The notes: generated from the letters alone by a model not told the origin. A stretch of 64,000 nt of DNA from Curvibacter sp. (GCA_020248905.1 JADCGR010000032.1:16150-80149), one strand, 5' to 3'. Shown: positions 40,411-50,206, counted from the stretch's first letter. A program made the numbers and translations.

Positions 40411-41283
40411 TTAAATCACCGCATCCGCAGGCTGGCGCTGCAACATCGCCAAAGTGTCCGCCACCGTTTTACGCAACTCACGGCGGTCGCAAATCAGGTC
40501 GATAGCGCCTTTGGTTTGCAAAAATTCTGAGCGCTGAAAGCCCTCTGGCAACTTCACGCGCACCGTGTTCTCAATCACGCGCGGACCCGCAAAACCGATT
40601 AGCGCCTTGGGCTCGGCGACCACCACGTCACCCACGAAGGCGAAGCCGGCGCTGACACCGCCCATGGTGGGATCCGTCAGCACGCTGATGTAGGGCAGCT
40701 TCTTCTTGGCCAGCCGCGTCAGCGCGGCGTTGGTCTTGGCCATTTGCATGAGGGACAGCAGGCCTTCCTGCATGCGGGCGCCGCCCGTGGCGGTGAAGCA
40801 CACAAAAGGCACTTTCTGCTCGATGGCCGTCTCGACGCCGCGCACGAAGCGTTCGCCGACCACCGAACCCATGGAGCCGCCCATGAAACCGAACTCAAAG
40901 GCGGCCGCCACGACGCCGACGCCGTGCACAGCGCCCCCCATGACCACCAGGGCGTCGGTCTCGCCGGTCTGCTCCAAGGCTTCCTTGAGGCGCTCAGGGT
41001 ATCTTCGGCTGTCCTTAAATTTGAGCGGGTCGACCGGCAGGACTTCCTGGCCGATCTCAAAGCGGCCTTCGTTGTCAAGAAAGAGGTTGAGCCGGGTGCG
41101 CGCGTCAATGCGATGGTGATGGCTGCAGGTGGGGCAGACGTTCTGGTTCTGTTCCAGGTCCGTCTTGTAAAGCACCGACTCACAGCTCGGGCACTTGATC
41201 CACAGGCCTTCGGGCACACTGCGGCGATCAGCCGGATCGGTCGGCTGGATCTTTGGGGGGAGCAGTTTTTCGAGCCAACTCAT
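40411..41283 (-). CDS. accD: Acetyl-CoA carboxylase, beta subunit
   Basis: 290 residues. The zinc finger is visible as [24 protein letters not shown] near the start, and the carboxyltransferase core as [27 protein letters not shown] and [18 protein letters not shown]. With AccA, AccB and AccC it makes malonyl-CoA. The last ~60 codons (about 40411-40600) switch to TTG, CAA, AAA, ACT, TCA and a TAA stop, unlike the GC-biased rest, so the gene is probably a recombination mosaic. In relatives folC usually follows; here a LysR gene does. Confidence 0.94.
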   Translation of the reverse strand: MSWLEKLLPPKIQPTDPADRRSVPEGLWIKCPSCESVLYKTDLEQNQNVCPTCSHHHRIDARTRLNLFLDNEGRFEIGQEVLPVDPLKFKDSRRYPERLKEALEQTGETDALVVMGGAVHGVGVVAAAFEFGFMGGSMGSVVGERFVRGVETAIEQKVPFVCFTATGGARMQEGLLSLMQMAKTNAALTRLAKKKLPYISVLTDPTMGGVSAGFAFVGDVVVAEPKALIGFAGPRVIENTVRVKLPEGFQRSEFLQTKGAIDLICDRRELRKTVADTLAMLQRQPADAVI

Positions 41284-41342
41284 GGTGTGCGTTCCTCTGG
41301 AAACGGGGTCAGATTAACGGGGCCGCGGACGGCGAAGCGGCA

Positions 41343-42161
41343 TTATGTATCCAAAGCCTGCCGGATCTCCCGCACGAAATCCGAGGCGGCGGCAACGACC
41401 TGTGCGCGCGGCAGCGGGTCGATGATCTGGATGATGCGGCTGCCGACGACCACGGCGTCGGCCACGCGGCCCACGGCCCGGGCGCTGGCCGCATCCCGGA
41501 TGCCGAAACCCACGCCCACCGGCACTTTCACATGCTGGCGGATGCGCGGCAACATGGCTTCGACGGCCCCGGTGTCCAGCGTGCCGGCCCCCGTCACGCC
41601 CTTGAGCGAGACGTAGTAGACGTAGCCGCTGGCGATGCGAGCCACCTGGGCCATACGTTCGTCGGTGCTGGTCGGCGCGAGCAGGAAGATCAGGTCCAGG
41701 TCGTGCTGGCGCAGCGCGGTTGCGAATTCCTCGCACTCCTCGGGCGGGTAGTCCACCACCAGCACGCCGTCCACACCCGCTGCTGCGGCGTCACGGGCGA
41801 ATGCGTTTGGTCCTGAGGGAGCGTGCAGCTGGTCGTAGCGCTCGATGGGGTTGGCGTAACCCATGAGCACGACGGGTGTCGTGGTGTTCTGCAGCCGGAA
41901 GCTGCGCACCATGTCGATCACCTGGCGCAGGCCGATACCGGCAGCCAGGGCCTTGTCGCCCGCCGCCTGGATGACCGGGCCGTCGGCGCTGGGGTCTGAG
42001 AAGGGCACGCCGAGCTCGATCACGTCGGCGCCGGCGGCCACCATGCCGTGCATGAGCTCGGGCGTGATGTCGGGGTAGGGGAAGCCGGCCGTCACGAAGG
42101 GGATCAGCGCCTTGCGCTTGTGCGCCTGCAGCGCGGAGAAAGCGGGAGCGATGCGGCTCAT
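41343..42161 (-). CDS. trpA: Tryptophan synthase, alpha subunit
   Basis: 272 residues from the ATG at 42161 ([22 protein letters not shown]). Signatures are [21 protein letters not shown] and [18 protein letters not shown], the latter holding the catalytic Glu and Asp. It splits indole-3-glycerol phosphate for TrpB. It overlaps trpB by 4 bases (ATGA). Confidence 0.97.
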   Translation of the reverse strand: MSRIAPAFSALQAHKRKALIPFVTAGFPYPDITPELMHGMVAAGADVIELGVPFSDPSADGPVIQAAGDKALAAGIGLRQVIDMVRSFRLQNTTTPVVLMGYANPIERYDQLHAPSGPNAFARDAAAAGVDGVLVVDYPPEECEEFATALRQHDLDLIFLLAPTSTDERMAQVARIASGYVYYVSLKGVTGAGTLDTGAVEAMLPRIRQHVKVPVGVGFGIRDAASARAVGRVADAVVVGSRIIQIIDPLPRAQVVAAASDFVREIRQALDT

Positions 42162-43444
42162 TGCTTCAGCTCCACTTTCTGTTCGACGCCACCCTTGACC
42201 GACTGGCCACGGCAGGAGGGGCGGCAGTAAAAATCGGCGTGGCTCAGGTCGGCCACGGTGCCGATATCCTTGTCGCCCCGGCCGGAGAGGTTGACCAAGA
42301 TGGATTGGTCGGAACGCATCGACCTGGCCAGCTTCATGGCGTGGGCCACAGCATGGCTGGACTCCAGTGCCGGGATGATGCCCTCGGTACGGCACAGGTA
42401 GTGAAAAGCAGCCAGCGCCTCGTCGTCCGTGATACCTACGTACTCGGCACGGCCGATGTCCTTGAGGAAGGCGTGCTCGGGTCCGACGGCGGGGTAGTCC
42501 AGGCCGGCGCTGATGCTGTGCGTCTCGGTTACCTGCCCGTCGGCGTTCTGCAGCACGTAGGTGCGGTTTCCGTGAAGCACACCCGGGCTGCCACGCTGCA
42601 GCGAGGCCGAGTGCCTGCCGCTGTCCATGCCTTCCCCCGCCGCTTCCACGCCGATCAGGCGCGTCTGCTCGTGCGTGATGTAAGGATGGAAGATGCCCAT
42701 GGCATTGCTGCCGCCGCCCACGCAGGCGATTATGGCGTCTGGCTGCTGTGCGACGCAGCCCGCGCGGGCCAGGAGGTCCGGCATCTGCACCAAGCATTCG
42801 TTGCCGATCACACTCTGGAAGTCCCGCACCATCATCGGATAGGGATGCGGGCCGGCCACCGTGCCGATGATGTAGAACGTGTTGTCCACATTCGCGACCC
42901 AGTCACGCATGGCCTCGTTCAGCGCATCCTTGAGCGTTTTGCTGCCGGACTCCACGGGCACCACGGTGGCGCCCAGCAGCTTCATGCGGTAGACGTTGGG
43001 GCTCTGGCGTTTGACGTCTTCGGAGCCCATATAGACCACGCATTCCAGGCCGTAGCGCGCGCAGATGGTCGCGGTCGCCACGCCGTGCTGGCCGGCGCCC
43101 GTCTCGGCAATGATGCGCGGCTTGCCCATGCGTTTGGCCAGCAGGGCCTGGCCAATGGTATTGTTGATCTTGTGCGCGCCCGTATGGTTGAGATCTTCGC
43201 GCTTGAGGAAGATCTGCGCGCCGCCCTGTTCGCGACTCATGCGCGCGGCGTGGTAGACGGGGGAGGGGCGGCCGACGAAGTTGGCCAGTTCGTTCTCGAA
43301 CTCGGCACGGAAGTCCGGGTCGTGCTGATAGCGGGCGTAGGCTGCCTTGAGCTCGTTGACGGCCTGGGTCAGCGTTTCACTGATAAAGCTGCCGCCATAG
43401 ATGCCGAAATGGCCCTTCGCATCGGGCTGTTGGTAGTCGAACAT
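42158..43444 (-). CDS. trpB: Tryptophan synthase, beta subunit
   Basis: 428 residues. The PLP-binding Lys is in [15 protein letters not shown] (about residue 98), and the phosphate loop is in [12 protein letters not shown]. It joins indole and serine to make tryptophan. The C-terminus continues past the usual end with a Cys-containing tail ([16 protein letters not shown]), giving 428 residues against about 400. The gene sits between trpF and trpA on the minus strand. Confidence 0.97.
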   Translation of the reverse strand: MFDYQQPDAKGHFGIYGGSFISETLTQAVNELKAAYARYQHDPDFRAEFENELANFVGRPSPVYHAARMSREQGGAQIFLKREDLNHTGAHKINNTIGQALLAKRMGKPRIIAETGAGQHGVATATICARYGLECVVYMGSEDVKRQSPNVYRMKLLGATVVPVESGSKTLKDALNEAMRDWVANVDNTFYIIGTVAGPHPYPMMVRDFQSVIGNECLVQMPDLLARAGCVAQQPDAIIACVGGGSNAMGIFHPYITHEQTRLIGVEAAGEGMDSGRHSASLQRGSPGVLHGNRTYVLQNADGQVTETHSISAGLDYPAVGPEHAFLKDIGRAEYVGITDDEALAAFHYLCRTEGIIPALESSHAVAHAMKLARSMRSDQSILVNLSGRGDKDIGTVADLSHADFYCRPSCRGQSVKGGVEQKVELKQ

Positions 43445-43455
43445 GATGAACCTGC

Positions 43456-44154
43456 TTAGATGGCGTCGGCAGCGCGCACGGCCGCGACGAACTGTTGGAT
43501 CTTGCCGGCGTCCTTGATGCCCTTAAGGCCCTCAGGGCTTGCCCCTCCGGTCGCAGAGGCCTCGACACCGGAACTGACGTCCACGGCCAGCGTTTTACAC
43601 CGTGGCCGCAACTGCCGGATACCGTCGGCCACATTTGCAGGCGTGAGTCCACCACTCAAGACGAGGTGAGCGTCGACGCTTGGAGGTAGATGTGACCATT
43701 CGAAGGATTTGCCGCCACCGCCAAACCCCTCGACATGGGCGTCAAGAAGGATGGCCTGGGCGGCTGGGTAATGCTGCGCGTATTTTACGAGGTCAAAGCT
43801 CCGGCCGGCTTCGCCCAGGGGTATGCGGGCCGCACGCAGGTAGGGGCGCGCGTCCGCCAAGGCCTCGCACTGGGCTGGCGTTTCGTCGCCATGGAATTGC
43901 AGGGTGGCGTTGGGGATCAGGGCGCAGGCAGCGTGAATCTGCGCGGCCGAGGCATTGACCACCAGCAGCACCGGCGTCATGAACGCCGGCAGGCGACGCG
44001 CCAGTTCCGCGGCGCGCCGGGGTGTGACGTGGCGTGGACTGCTCTCGTAAAGCACAAAACCCACGGCATCGGCGCCGGCCGCGATGACGGCGTCCACGTC
44101 CTGTTCACGTGTCAGGCCGCAGATCTTTATCCGGGTTCGCAGGGCGCTGGTCAT
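43456..44154 (-). CDS. trpF: Phosphoribosylanthranilate isomerase
   Basis: 232 residues from the ATG at 44154 ([19 protein letters not shown]). KICGLT contains the catalytic Cys, and [22 protein letters not shown] is the family end with the catalytic Asp. It catalyses the third step of tryptophan synthesis from anthranilate. Its start overlaps the truA stop by 4 bases. Confidence 0.96.
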   Translation of the reverse strand: MTSALRTRIKICGLTREQDVDAVIAAGADAVGFVLYESSPRHVTPRRAAELARRLPAFMTPVLLVVNASAAQIHAACALIPNATLQFHGDETPAQCEALADARPYLRAARIPLGEAGRSFDLVKYAQHYPAAQAILLDAHVEGFGGGGKSFEWSHLPPSVDAHLVLSGGLTPANVADGIRQLRPRCKTLAVDVSSGVEASATGGASPEGLKGIKDAGKIQQFVAAVRAADAI

Positions 44155-44945
44155 GGCAGCCAATCATACGCAGGCGTGCGCTCCGGCAAGCCCCAGCGCT
44201 CGTCGTAGCGGGGGCCCAGGAAGTACAGGCCATCAGGCGAGAAGGTCGGGGCTGCGGCGTCGCGGCTGCGCGCGGCGATCACTTCGGCCATCCATTCTGG
44301 AGGTCTCCTGCCCTGGCCGATGGTGACGAGTACACCCATGATATTGCGGATCATGTGGTGCAGGAAAGCATTCGCCTCGAAATCGAATCGCCAGTAGGCA
44401 CCGCGCCGGCTGATGTCCAGGCGCATGAGTGTCTTGACTGGCGAAAGTGCCTGACAGGCGGAGGCCCGGAAGGAAGTGAAATCGTGCTCGCCCAGGAGAT
44501 GCGGCAGGCTCTTCTGCATGCGTTCTAGGCTCAGGGGCTGGAAGACCCAGCCCACGCGGTGTGCGTCCATGCTCGGGCGCACCGGCGAGTCGAGCAGAAG
44601 GTAGGCGTAGCGGCGCGAGGTTGCGCTCGCCCGGCAGTGGAACTCGTCTGGCACCATCTGCGCCCACTGCACTGCGATGTCGGGTGGCAGGAAGGTGTTG
44701 GTCCCACGGATCCAGGCGTGGGGATCGCGCTCTGCCGGGGTGTCAAAGTGCACGACCTGCATGAGACCGTGCACACCGGCATCGGTGCGGCCCGCGCAGA
44801 GCGTGCAGACGCGTTGGTCAGCAGGAAGTCCGACGAAGAGTCCCAAAGCCTTCTCAAGCTGGTCCTGCACGGTGCGGCCGGATGGCTGGCTTTGCCAGCC
44901 ATCGTAGCGGTGGCCGTCGTAGCTGACGCCGAGGGCCACCCTCAC
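44151..44945 (-). CDS. truA: tRNA pseudouridine(38-40) synthase
   Basis: 264 residues beginning MRVALGVSYDGHRYDGWQSQPSGRTVQDQLEKAL. The catalytic Asp lies in CAGRTDAGVHGLMQVVHFDT, and the C-terminal part carries FRASACQALSPVKTLMRL and FLHHMIRNIMGVLVTIGQG. It modifies the tRNA anticodon arm. truA-trpF-trpB-trpA form a chain of 4-base overlaps or short gaps, suggesting one transcript. Confidence 0.96.
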   Translation of the reverse strand: MRVALGVSYDGHRYDGWQSQPSGRTVQDQLEKALGLFVGLPADQRVCTLCAGRTDAGVHGLMQVVHFDTPAERDPHAWIRGTNTFLPPDIAVQWAQMVPDEFHCRASATSRRYAYLLLDSPVRPSMDAHRVGWVFQPLSLERMQKSLPHLLGEHDFTSFRASACQALSPVKTLMRLDISRRGAYWRFDFEANAFLHHMIRNIMGVLVTIGQGRRPPEWMAEVIAARSRDAAAPTFSPDGLYFLGPRYDERWGLPERTPAYDWLP

Positions 44946-44967
44946 GAAAATTCGCCTACGCGCCGGC

Positions 44968-47394
44968 TCAGCCGAGCGCCGCCAGGGCCTTCTGGGCGCG
45001 TGCCTTCATATCGCCCGATGCCTCGGAAATGATTTCCTCGATCAGGGCGCGCGCGCCATCGGTGTCGCCGATGGCCTTGAACTCGTCGGCCAAGGCCAGT
45101 TTGGTGGCCAGGGGGTCGTCCGAGCCGCTGCCGGGCTGCTCCGACGGGGCGCCCAGATCAAGGGACAGGCCGCCCATGTCGAAGTTCATCAGGTTGTCTG
45201 CCGCAGGTGCGGGCGCGCCAGCGACGGGGGGCCGCTGGGAGGCGCTTGGCAGCGATGCACGTGGCGGGGCCTCGTCGAGGGAGAAATCGAGATCCAGATC
45301 CAGGTCGACACCCGCGCTGCCGCCCGCGCCCGTCATCGGCGCCACCTGCATGGTCTGCTGCATCGCGGGGGCTGCGGCATAGCTGGCCGGGGCGGGCTGC
45401 AGTGGGGCCGGGGCCGATGCCGGCGGCTCGCCGCCCTGGTACAACTCGTTGTTCGGGTCGATGCTGCGGCCATGTTCGCAGATAGCGTCCCACTCGGGCC
45501 CGCTGCCGCCGGTGACCTTGTAGGCCTCCTTGGCGATGATGCCGAGGTTCTTGGCATCGCGGCGCTTGGCATAGATCTCGACCAGCTTCTGGTGGATGGC
45601 CACGCGGCTGGGTTGGTTGCGCAGCGCTTCTTTGAGGATTTCCTCAGCCTGCAGGTCGCGCCCGTAGGCCAAGTAGACCTCTGCCTCTGCGACTGGGTCC
45701 ACATCGTCACCCGCGTCGAGCTGGCTGGGCGAATAGACCATGGAAGATAAGCCGTTCACGCTGGCCTCACTGGTATCCACCCGCCGCCCGCCACTGTTAC
45801 CGAAAAAGGAGTCTGGCTGGAGGCGGCTTTCCAGGTAGGCGCTGTCGACCTGGCCGGCGTTCTTACGCTGGCGGCTACGATAAACACCCAGCGCGGCGAG
45901 CAGGGCCACCAGGCCGGCAGCTGCGGCAAGCACCATTTCGTTGGCCAGCAATTCGTCCAGCAAGGACGGTTCCTCAACCACTGGGGCCGGGGCCGGGGCG
46001 GGAGCTGCCGGACGCGGTGCCTGCGCCGCTGTTTGGGGGGCGGATGCTGACGCGGCAGGTGCGCTGGGGGCAGCTACCGGAGGCGAAGCCTTGACTTGCG
46101 AGGCCGGTGCCGCAGTCGGGGCGGGCGTAGGGGCAGGTGCAGCCACGGGCGCCGGCGCCTCGGCTGCGGGAGCAGTGGGCCTGGATGCGGCCGGGGCGGG
46201 AGCGGGGGCAGTCGCTGCCGCCTTGCTCAGCTTTTCGAGCTCAGCGACGTTCTTGGAGAGGGCCTCGGCCCGGGCGGCAGCCTCCTTCGCGCTGCGTTCG
46301 CGGGCCAACTGGTCAGCCGCCTGCGGCTGCACGGCGCCCTTGGAGAGTGTGAGTTTGTCGGGGGCAGCCGGTGCGGATTTCGTTTCCTCAACCTGGGCCG
46401 AAACAGCGCCACGGGTCTTGCGATCGGCAACAGCCTCGGGGCTGACAGGGGCCCTGGTGGCCAGCCGACGGCGGTACTCATTGAAATCCCTGCTCTGGGC
46501 GATCACGATCTGACGTGCTTCCTCTTTCGCGGTCGCTTGCGCTTCAGTACTGCCGGGCATGCCCAGCACGGCGCCCCTGCGCAGGCGGTTGACATTGCCG
46601 CCAATGAAAGCCTCCGGGTTGGCGCGCAGCATGGCTACCAGCATCTGGTCAAGCGACACCTCGGCGGGCTTCTGCGCCAGGGCCAGCTCGCTAGCCGTGT
46701 CGCCGGCCTTGACCGTCACGCTGGAGCGCGCGGCCACGGCGGGCGCTGGGGGCTGCGCTGAGCGCGCGGCTGGTTCGGGCGTGGCAGCGGGTGCGGGTGT
46801 GGGCGCAGGGGTAGGAGCTGAGGCCGCGGGAGCGGAACTCGTAGGCGCTGGGGCCGGTGCCGATGCGGCGGGGGGCTCGGCTGCAGCGGGCGCAGCGGGG
46901 GCGGCAGGGGGGCTGATCCGGATCGGGACCGAGCTGACCTGGGGAACCTGTGGCGCCGGAGCCTGCGTCGTGTTGAGGTTCGGGGGGTCGAACAGCATGG
47001 TGTAGTCGCGTACGATGCGACCCGAGGACCAGCTGGCTTCCAGGATCAGGTCCACATACGGGTCGTTGACCGGACGGCTATTGCTCAGGCGCAGGAAGCG
47101 CTGGCCATTCGCGCGGCGCTCCAACGTGATCTGCAGGCCGCTGAGCGACTGGCTGTAATCCATGCCGTTTGCACGAAAGGCATCGGGCAGCGCTACGCCC
47201 GGGCGTAGCGAAGACGCCTCCTCCTCGTTGATTTCAATAATCTCGATCTCGGCGCGCAGCGGCTCACCCAGCGCTGACTGAACCGAGATGCGTCCGAGCG
47301 CGAGCGCAGCCGCTCCCGATCCCCACGAACCAATAACCAAGGCAAAAGCCAGGACCAAGGCGGTTCGTTGCCAGCGTGTTGATGTAGCAATCAA
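44968..47394 (-). CDS. fimV: FimV/FimV-like peptidoglycan-binding polar protein
   Basis: 808 residues. A signal peptide (ends about AAALALG) precedes the FimV N-terminal domain (GRISVQSALGEPLRAEIEI, about 34-53), a LysM-type domain (VTVKAGDTASELALAQ), long Pro/Ala low-complexity stretches, a membrane span (EMVLAAAAGLVALLAALGVY), and a C-terminal domain with TPR character (DLQAEEILKEALRNQPSRVAIHQKLVEIYAKRRDAKNLG). Involved in type IV pilus assembly at the pole. The start is a TTG at 47394, supported by GGAGG at 47403-47407. Confidence 0.9.
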   Translation of the reverse strand: MIATSTRWQRTALVLAFALVIGSWGSGAAALALGRISVQSALGEPLRAEIEIIEINEEEASSLRPGVALPDAFRANGMDYSQSLSGLQITLERRANGQRFLRLSNSRPVNDPYVDLILEASWSSGRIVRDYTMLFDPPNLNTTQAPAPQVPQVSSVPIRISPPAAPAAPAAAEPPAASAPAPAPTSSAPAASAPTPAPTPAPAATPEPAARSAQPPAPAVAARSSVTVKAGDTASELALAQKPAEVSLDQMLVAMLRANPEAFIGGNVNRLRRGAVLGMPGSTEAQATAKEEARQIVIAQSRDFNEYRRRLATRAPVSPEAVADRKTRGAVSAQVEETKSAPAAPDKLTLSKGAVQPQAADQLARERSAKEAAARAEALSKNVAELEKLSKAAATAPAPAPAASRPTAPAAEAPAPVAAPAPTPAPTAAPASQVKASPPVAAPSAPAASASAPQTAAQAPRPAAPAPAPAPVVEEPSLLDELLANEMVLAAAAGLVALLAALGVYRSRQRKNAGQVDSAYLESRLQPDSFFGNSGGRRVDTSEASVNGLSSMVYSPSQLDAGDDVDPVAEAEVYLAYGRDLQAEEILKEALRNQPSRVAIHQKLVEIYAKRRDAKNLGIIAKEAYKVTGGSGPEWDAICEHGRSIDPNNELYQGGEPPASAPAPLQPAPASYAAAPAMQQTMQVAPMTGAGGSAGVDLDLDLDFSLDEAPPRASLPSASQRPPVAGAPAPAADNLMNFDMGGLSLDLGAPSEQPGSGSDDPLATKLALADEFKAIGDTDGARALIEEIISEASGDMKARAQKALAALG

Positions 47395-47434
47395 TTTAGA
47401 GGCCTCCGATGATCGGGCGACAAAATGGCTGACA

Positions 47435-47465
47435 CGTCATGGCCGGTGACTCGTCGGCCATGACG
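47435..47465. promoter_or_regulatory. Perfect inverted repeat upstream of fimV
   Basis: CGTCATGGCCG (47435-47445) and CGGCCATGACG (47455-47465) are an 11-base perfect inverted repeat with a 9-base centre. On the fimV (minus) strand it lies about 40 bases before the TTG start and is not followed by a T-run, so it looks like an operator or 5' UTR hairpin, not a terminator. Function unknown. Confidence 0.45.
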
Positions 47466-47605
47466 CTTGAAACTGGAAAAGTACCTTAACATCAATATGT
47501 TAGCCTTACAAGCTAAGAAAGCGCTTAACGTTCTCAGCGTAAGCCAGCCTACTCACTGGGGCCGGGCTTTGTTGTGAAGTGGCAACGAAGAGCCCTTCCA
47601 TTGAC

Positions 47606-48745
47606 TCAGCCCTGCAGCAGGATGCGCAGCATGCGGCGCAGCGGTTCGGCCGCGCCCCAAAGCAGCTGGTCGCCCACGGTGAAGGCGCCCAGATACTCAT
47701 CACCCATGGCCAGTTTGTGCAGACGGCCCACCGGCACCGTCAGCGTACCGGTCACGGCGGCTGGCGTGAGCTCGCGTTCAGTGATCTCACGCTGGTTGGG
47801 GACTACCTTCACCCAGTCATTGCCACTGGCCAGCAAGCCTTCAATTTCGGGCAGCGGCACGTTCGTCTTGAGCTTAACGGTCAGGCCCTGCGAATGGCAG
47901 CGCATGGCGCCAATGCGCACGCAAAGACCGTCGATCGGGATGCTGCCAGCGCTGCGGAAGGCCGGGTTGCCTAGGATCTTGTTGCACTCTGCGCCGCCCT
48001 TCCATTCTTCCTTGCTTTGGCCATGCTCGACCGGCACGTCGATCCAGGGGATCAGGCTGCCCGCCAGGGCCGTGTTGCGGAAATTCTTGGTGGGGAATGA
48101 GCTATCGCGCATGGTGGCCGCCACCTTGCGGTCGATGTCCAGGATGGCCGACGCCGGGTCGGCGAGTTCAGCCTTGACGGCATCGTGTAGCGCACCCATC
48201 TCACTTAGCAGTTCGCGCATATTCTGCGCGCCCGCGCCCGACGCGGCCTGATACGTCATGGCGCTGACCCACTCCACGAGCCCGGCCTTCAACAGGCCGC
48301 CCATGCCCATGAGCATGAGGCTCACGGTGCAGTTACCGCCGATCCAGTTTCGGCCGCCCCGGGCCAGGGACTGATCGATCACGTGCCGATTGACAGGGTC
48401 CAGGATGATGACGGCGTCGTCTGCCATGCGCAGGGCAGAGGCAGCGTCAATCCAGTGCCCCTTCCAGCCGGCCGCGCGCAGTTTTGGGTAGACCTCTTTG
48501 GTGTAGTCACCTCCCTGGCAGGTCAGAACGATGTCGCACTTCTTGAGGTCCTCGATGCTGTTGGCGTCTTTGAGCGTGTTCTCGTTCTTCGCTAGGGCCG
48601 GAGCCTTGCCGCCGGCGTTGGAGGTCGAAAAGAAGAGGGGCTCTATCAGGGCGAAGTCGCCTTCAGCCTGCATGCGGTCCAACAGGACCGAGCCCACCAT
48701 GCCTCTCCAGCCGATTAGACCGACGACATTGCCCACCTTGCTCAT
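47606..48745 (-). CDS. asd: Aspartate-semialdehyde dehydrogenase
   Basis: 379 residues starting [21 protein letters not shown], the Asd NADP-binding start. The catalytic Cys is in [17 protein letters not shown] and the substrate-binding region includes [17 protein letters not shown]. It makes aspartate-4-semialdehyde, the branch point to Lys, Thr, Met and Ile. A 205-base leader holds a candidate peptide and terminator, treated separately, and the leuB terminator lies further up. The SD sequence is the AAAGGG in GAAAGGGCG before the ATG. Confidence 0.97.
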   Translation of the reverse strand: MSKVGNVVGLIGWRGMVGSVLLDRMQAEGDFALIEPLFFSTSNAGGKAPALAKNENTLKDANSIEDLKKCDIVLTCQGGDYTKEVYPKLRAAGWKGHWIDAASALRMADDAVIILDPVNRHVIDQSLARGGRNWIGGNCTVSLMLMGMGGLLKAGLVEWVSAMTYQAASGAGAQNMRELLSEMGALHDAVKAELADPASAILDIDRKVAATMRDSSFPTKNFRNTALAGSLIPWIDVPVEHGQSKEEWKGGAECNKILGNPAFRSAGSIPIDGLCVRIGAMRCHSQGLTVKLKTNVPLPEIEGLLASGNDWVKVVPNQREITERELTPAAVTGTLTVPVGRLHKLAMGDEYLGAFTVGDQLLWGAAEPLRRMLRILLQG

Positions 48746-48759
48746 CTCAACGCCCTTTC

Positions 48760-48787
48760 AAAAATAAAACAGTGCCGACTGGCCTGT
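48760..48787 (-). terminator. Candidate attenuator terminator before asd
   Basis: Read on the minus strand: ACAGGCC-AGTC-GGC(A)CTGT forms a 7-bp stem with one bulged A, then TTTTATTTTT (48769-48760). It lies 15 bases before the asd ATG and downstream of the leader ORF at 48839-48940. The stem is modest, so termination efficiency is uncertain. Other pairings compete upstream: CCGGCTC (48831-48837) with GAGCCGG (48793-48799), and CCCGGC (48805-48810) with GCCGGG (48792-48797). Confidence 0.5.
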
Positions 48788-48838
48788 CTGCCCCGGCTCG
48801 TCTGGCCGGGAAGGGCGCACGACGATGCCGGAGCCGGA

Positions 48839-48940
48839 TCAGCCCTTAGTGGTCGTGGTCTTGGTGATCGTTGCGCGCGCGGTCCCGCCAGCCAGGACGG
48901 CAGTAGCGATGTTCAGGGGGAACGGTCCAGCGGCGATCAT
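48839..48940 (-). CDS. Candidate Thr/Ile/Lys leader peptide of asd
   Basis: A 33-codon ORF, ATG at 48940 and TGA at 48839, whose last ten residues are TITKTTTTKG. Six of these ten are Thr, with Ile and two Lys, all end products of the pathway that Asd feeds. It has no Shine-Dalgarno site, but the -10 box (48948-48953) places transcription start almost at the ATG, so it could be a leaderless leader peptide. A hairpin with T-run and then asd follow, as in ThrL-type attenuators. Not recognised as a described leader; a coincidental run of ACN codons remains possible. Confidence 0.5.
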   Translation of the reverse strand: MIAAGPFPLNIATAVLAGGTARATITKTTTTKG

Positions 48941-48947
48941 AATTTCA

Positions 48948-48974
48948 ATTGTAGCGGATGGTGTGCTCAAACAA
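48948..48974 (-). promoter_or_regulatory. Candidate asd promoter
   Basis: Minus strand: -10 TACAAT at 48953-48948 with a weak -35 (TTTTGT) 17 bases upstream, which overlaps the leuB terminator U-run. Predicted start is near 48941, at the ATG of the leader ORF. Confidence 0.45.
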
Positions 48975-49013
48975 AAAACGCAGCGCGGGACTGTCCCGGG
49001 TCTGTGCGCGCTG
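48973..49013 (-). terminator. leuB intrinsic terminator
   Basis: Minus strand: CAGCGCG (49013-49007) pairs with CGCGCTG (48987-48981) around an inner CGGGA-CAG-TCCCG hairpin, followed by CG and six T residues. It closes the leuCDB transcript and separates it from the asd leader. A further 18-base palindrome (CGCGCTGGCGCCAGCGCG) overlaps its upstream arm. Confidence 0.8.
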
Positions 49014-49025
49014 GCGCCAGCGCGA

Positions 49026-50096
49026 TCAGCCCAGCGCCTTCAACACCGCATCACCCATCTGAGCGGTGCCGACCTTCGTTGTGCCTTCGCTCCATATGTC
49101 CGGTGTGCGCAGGCCCTGGCTGAGGACTTTCTGCACGGCGGCCTCGATGCGGCCCGCAGCTTCTTCTTGGTTCAAACTGAAGCGCAGCATCATCGCCGCC
49201 GAGAGGATGGTGGCCAGCGGATTGGCCACGCCCTTGCCCGCGATGTCGGGCGCGCTGCCGTGGCTGGGCTCGTACAGGCCCTGGTTCTTGCTGTTCAGAC
49301 TGGCCGAAGGCAGCATGCCGATGGAGCCGGTGAGCATGGAGGCTTCGTCGCTGAGGATGTCGCCGAACATATTGCCGGTCACGATGACGTCAAAGCTCTT
49401 GGGGGCCTTGACCAGCTGCATGGCGGCGTTGTCCACGTACATGTGCTCCAGCGTCACGTCCGGGTACTGGGCGTGCACCTCGGTGACCACGTCTTTCCAG
49501 AACTGGAAGGTCTCCAGCACGTTGGCCTTGTCGACGCTTGTGACCTTCTTGTTCCGCTTGCGGGCGGCCTGGAAGGCGGTGTGGGCGATGCGCTCGATTT
49601 CGGGCTTGCTGTAGCGCATGGTGTCGAAGGCTTCCTCGGCGCCCGGGAAGTGGCCGTCTACCGCGGTTCGGCGGCCGCGCGGCTGGCCGAAGTAGATGTC
49701 GCCCGTGAGTTCGCGCACGATCAGGATGTCTAGGCCCGCGACGAGCTCGGGCTTCAGGCTGGAGGCATGCGTGAGCTGCTCGTAGCAGATGGCGGGCCGA
49801 AAGTTGGCGTACAGCCCCAATTGCTTGCGCAGGCCAAGGATGGCTTGCTCGGGGCGCAGTGCACGTTCGAGCTTGTCGTACTTCCAGTCTCCCACGGCGC
49901 CGAAGAGGATGGCGTCGGCCGCCTTGGCAAGATTCAACGTGGACTCGGGAAGCGGGTGGCCCGCGGCCTCGTAGGCGGCGCCACCCACGGGGGCCGTTTC
50001 CAGCTCGAACCTCAGGTCGAGCGCCTTGAGCACCTTGACGGCTTCGGCCACGATTTCGGTGCCGATGCCGTCACCGGGCAGAACTGCGATTTTCAT
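49026..50096 (-). CDS. leuB: 3-isopropylmalate dehydrogenase
   Basis: 356 residues from the ATG at 50096 ([20 protein letters not shown]). The isocitrate/isopropylmalate dehydrogenase motifs present are [22 protein letters not shown] and [26 protein letters not shown]. It oxidises 3-isopropylmalate with NAD. Upstream in-frame codons were excluded as they do not fit. It is the last gene of leuC-ecn-leuD-leuB. Confidence 0.97.
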   Translation of the reverse strand: MKIAVLPGDGIGTEIVAEAVKVLKALDLRFELETAPVGGAAYEAAGHPLPESTLNLAKAADAILFGAVGDWKYDKLERALRPEQAILGLRKQLGLYANFRPAICYEQLTHASSLKPELVAGLDILIVRELTGDIYFGQPRGRRTAVDGHFPGAEEAFDTMRYSKPEIERIAHTAFQAARKRNKKVTSVDKANVLETFQFWKDVVTEVHAQYPDVTLEHMYVDNAAMQLVKAPKSFDVIVTGNMFGDILSDEASMLTGSIGMLPSASLNSKNQGLYEPSHGSAPDIAGKGVANPLATILSAAMMLRFSLNQEEAAGRIEAAVQKVLSQGLRTPDIWSEGTTKVGTAQMGDAVLKALG

Positions 50097-50206
50097 TCCA
50101 ATTTCTCTCCAGAGTATTCGTTCGGGAACGCCGCGAAGCCGGCATTGCTGGGCCAATCGCACGTGCCCCGCGAGCGGGGAGGCGGCTCTGGGCCACCATA
50201 GGGGAG

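Noticed and set aside
44968..47394. Pro/Ala stretches of fimV as a repeat or CRISPR-like element
   Set aside because: They are low-complexity linkers of an in-frame protein without regular repeat-spacer spacing.
48746..49025. Lysine riboswitch (L box) upstream of asd
   Set aside because: No stretch resembling the conserved five-helix lysine aptamer was seen; the leader is short and dominated by the ORF and hairpins.
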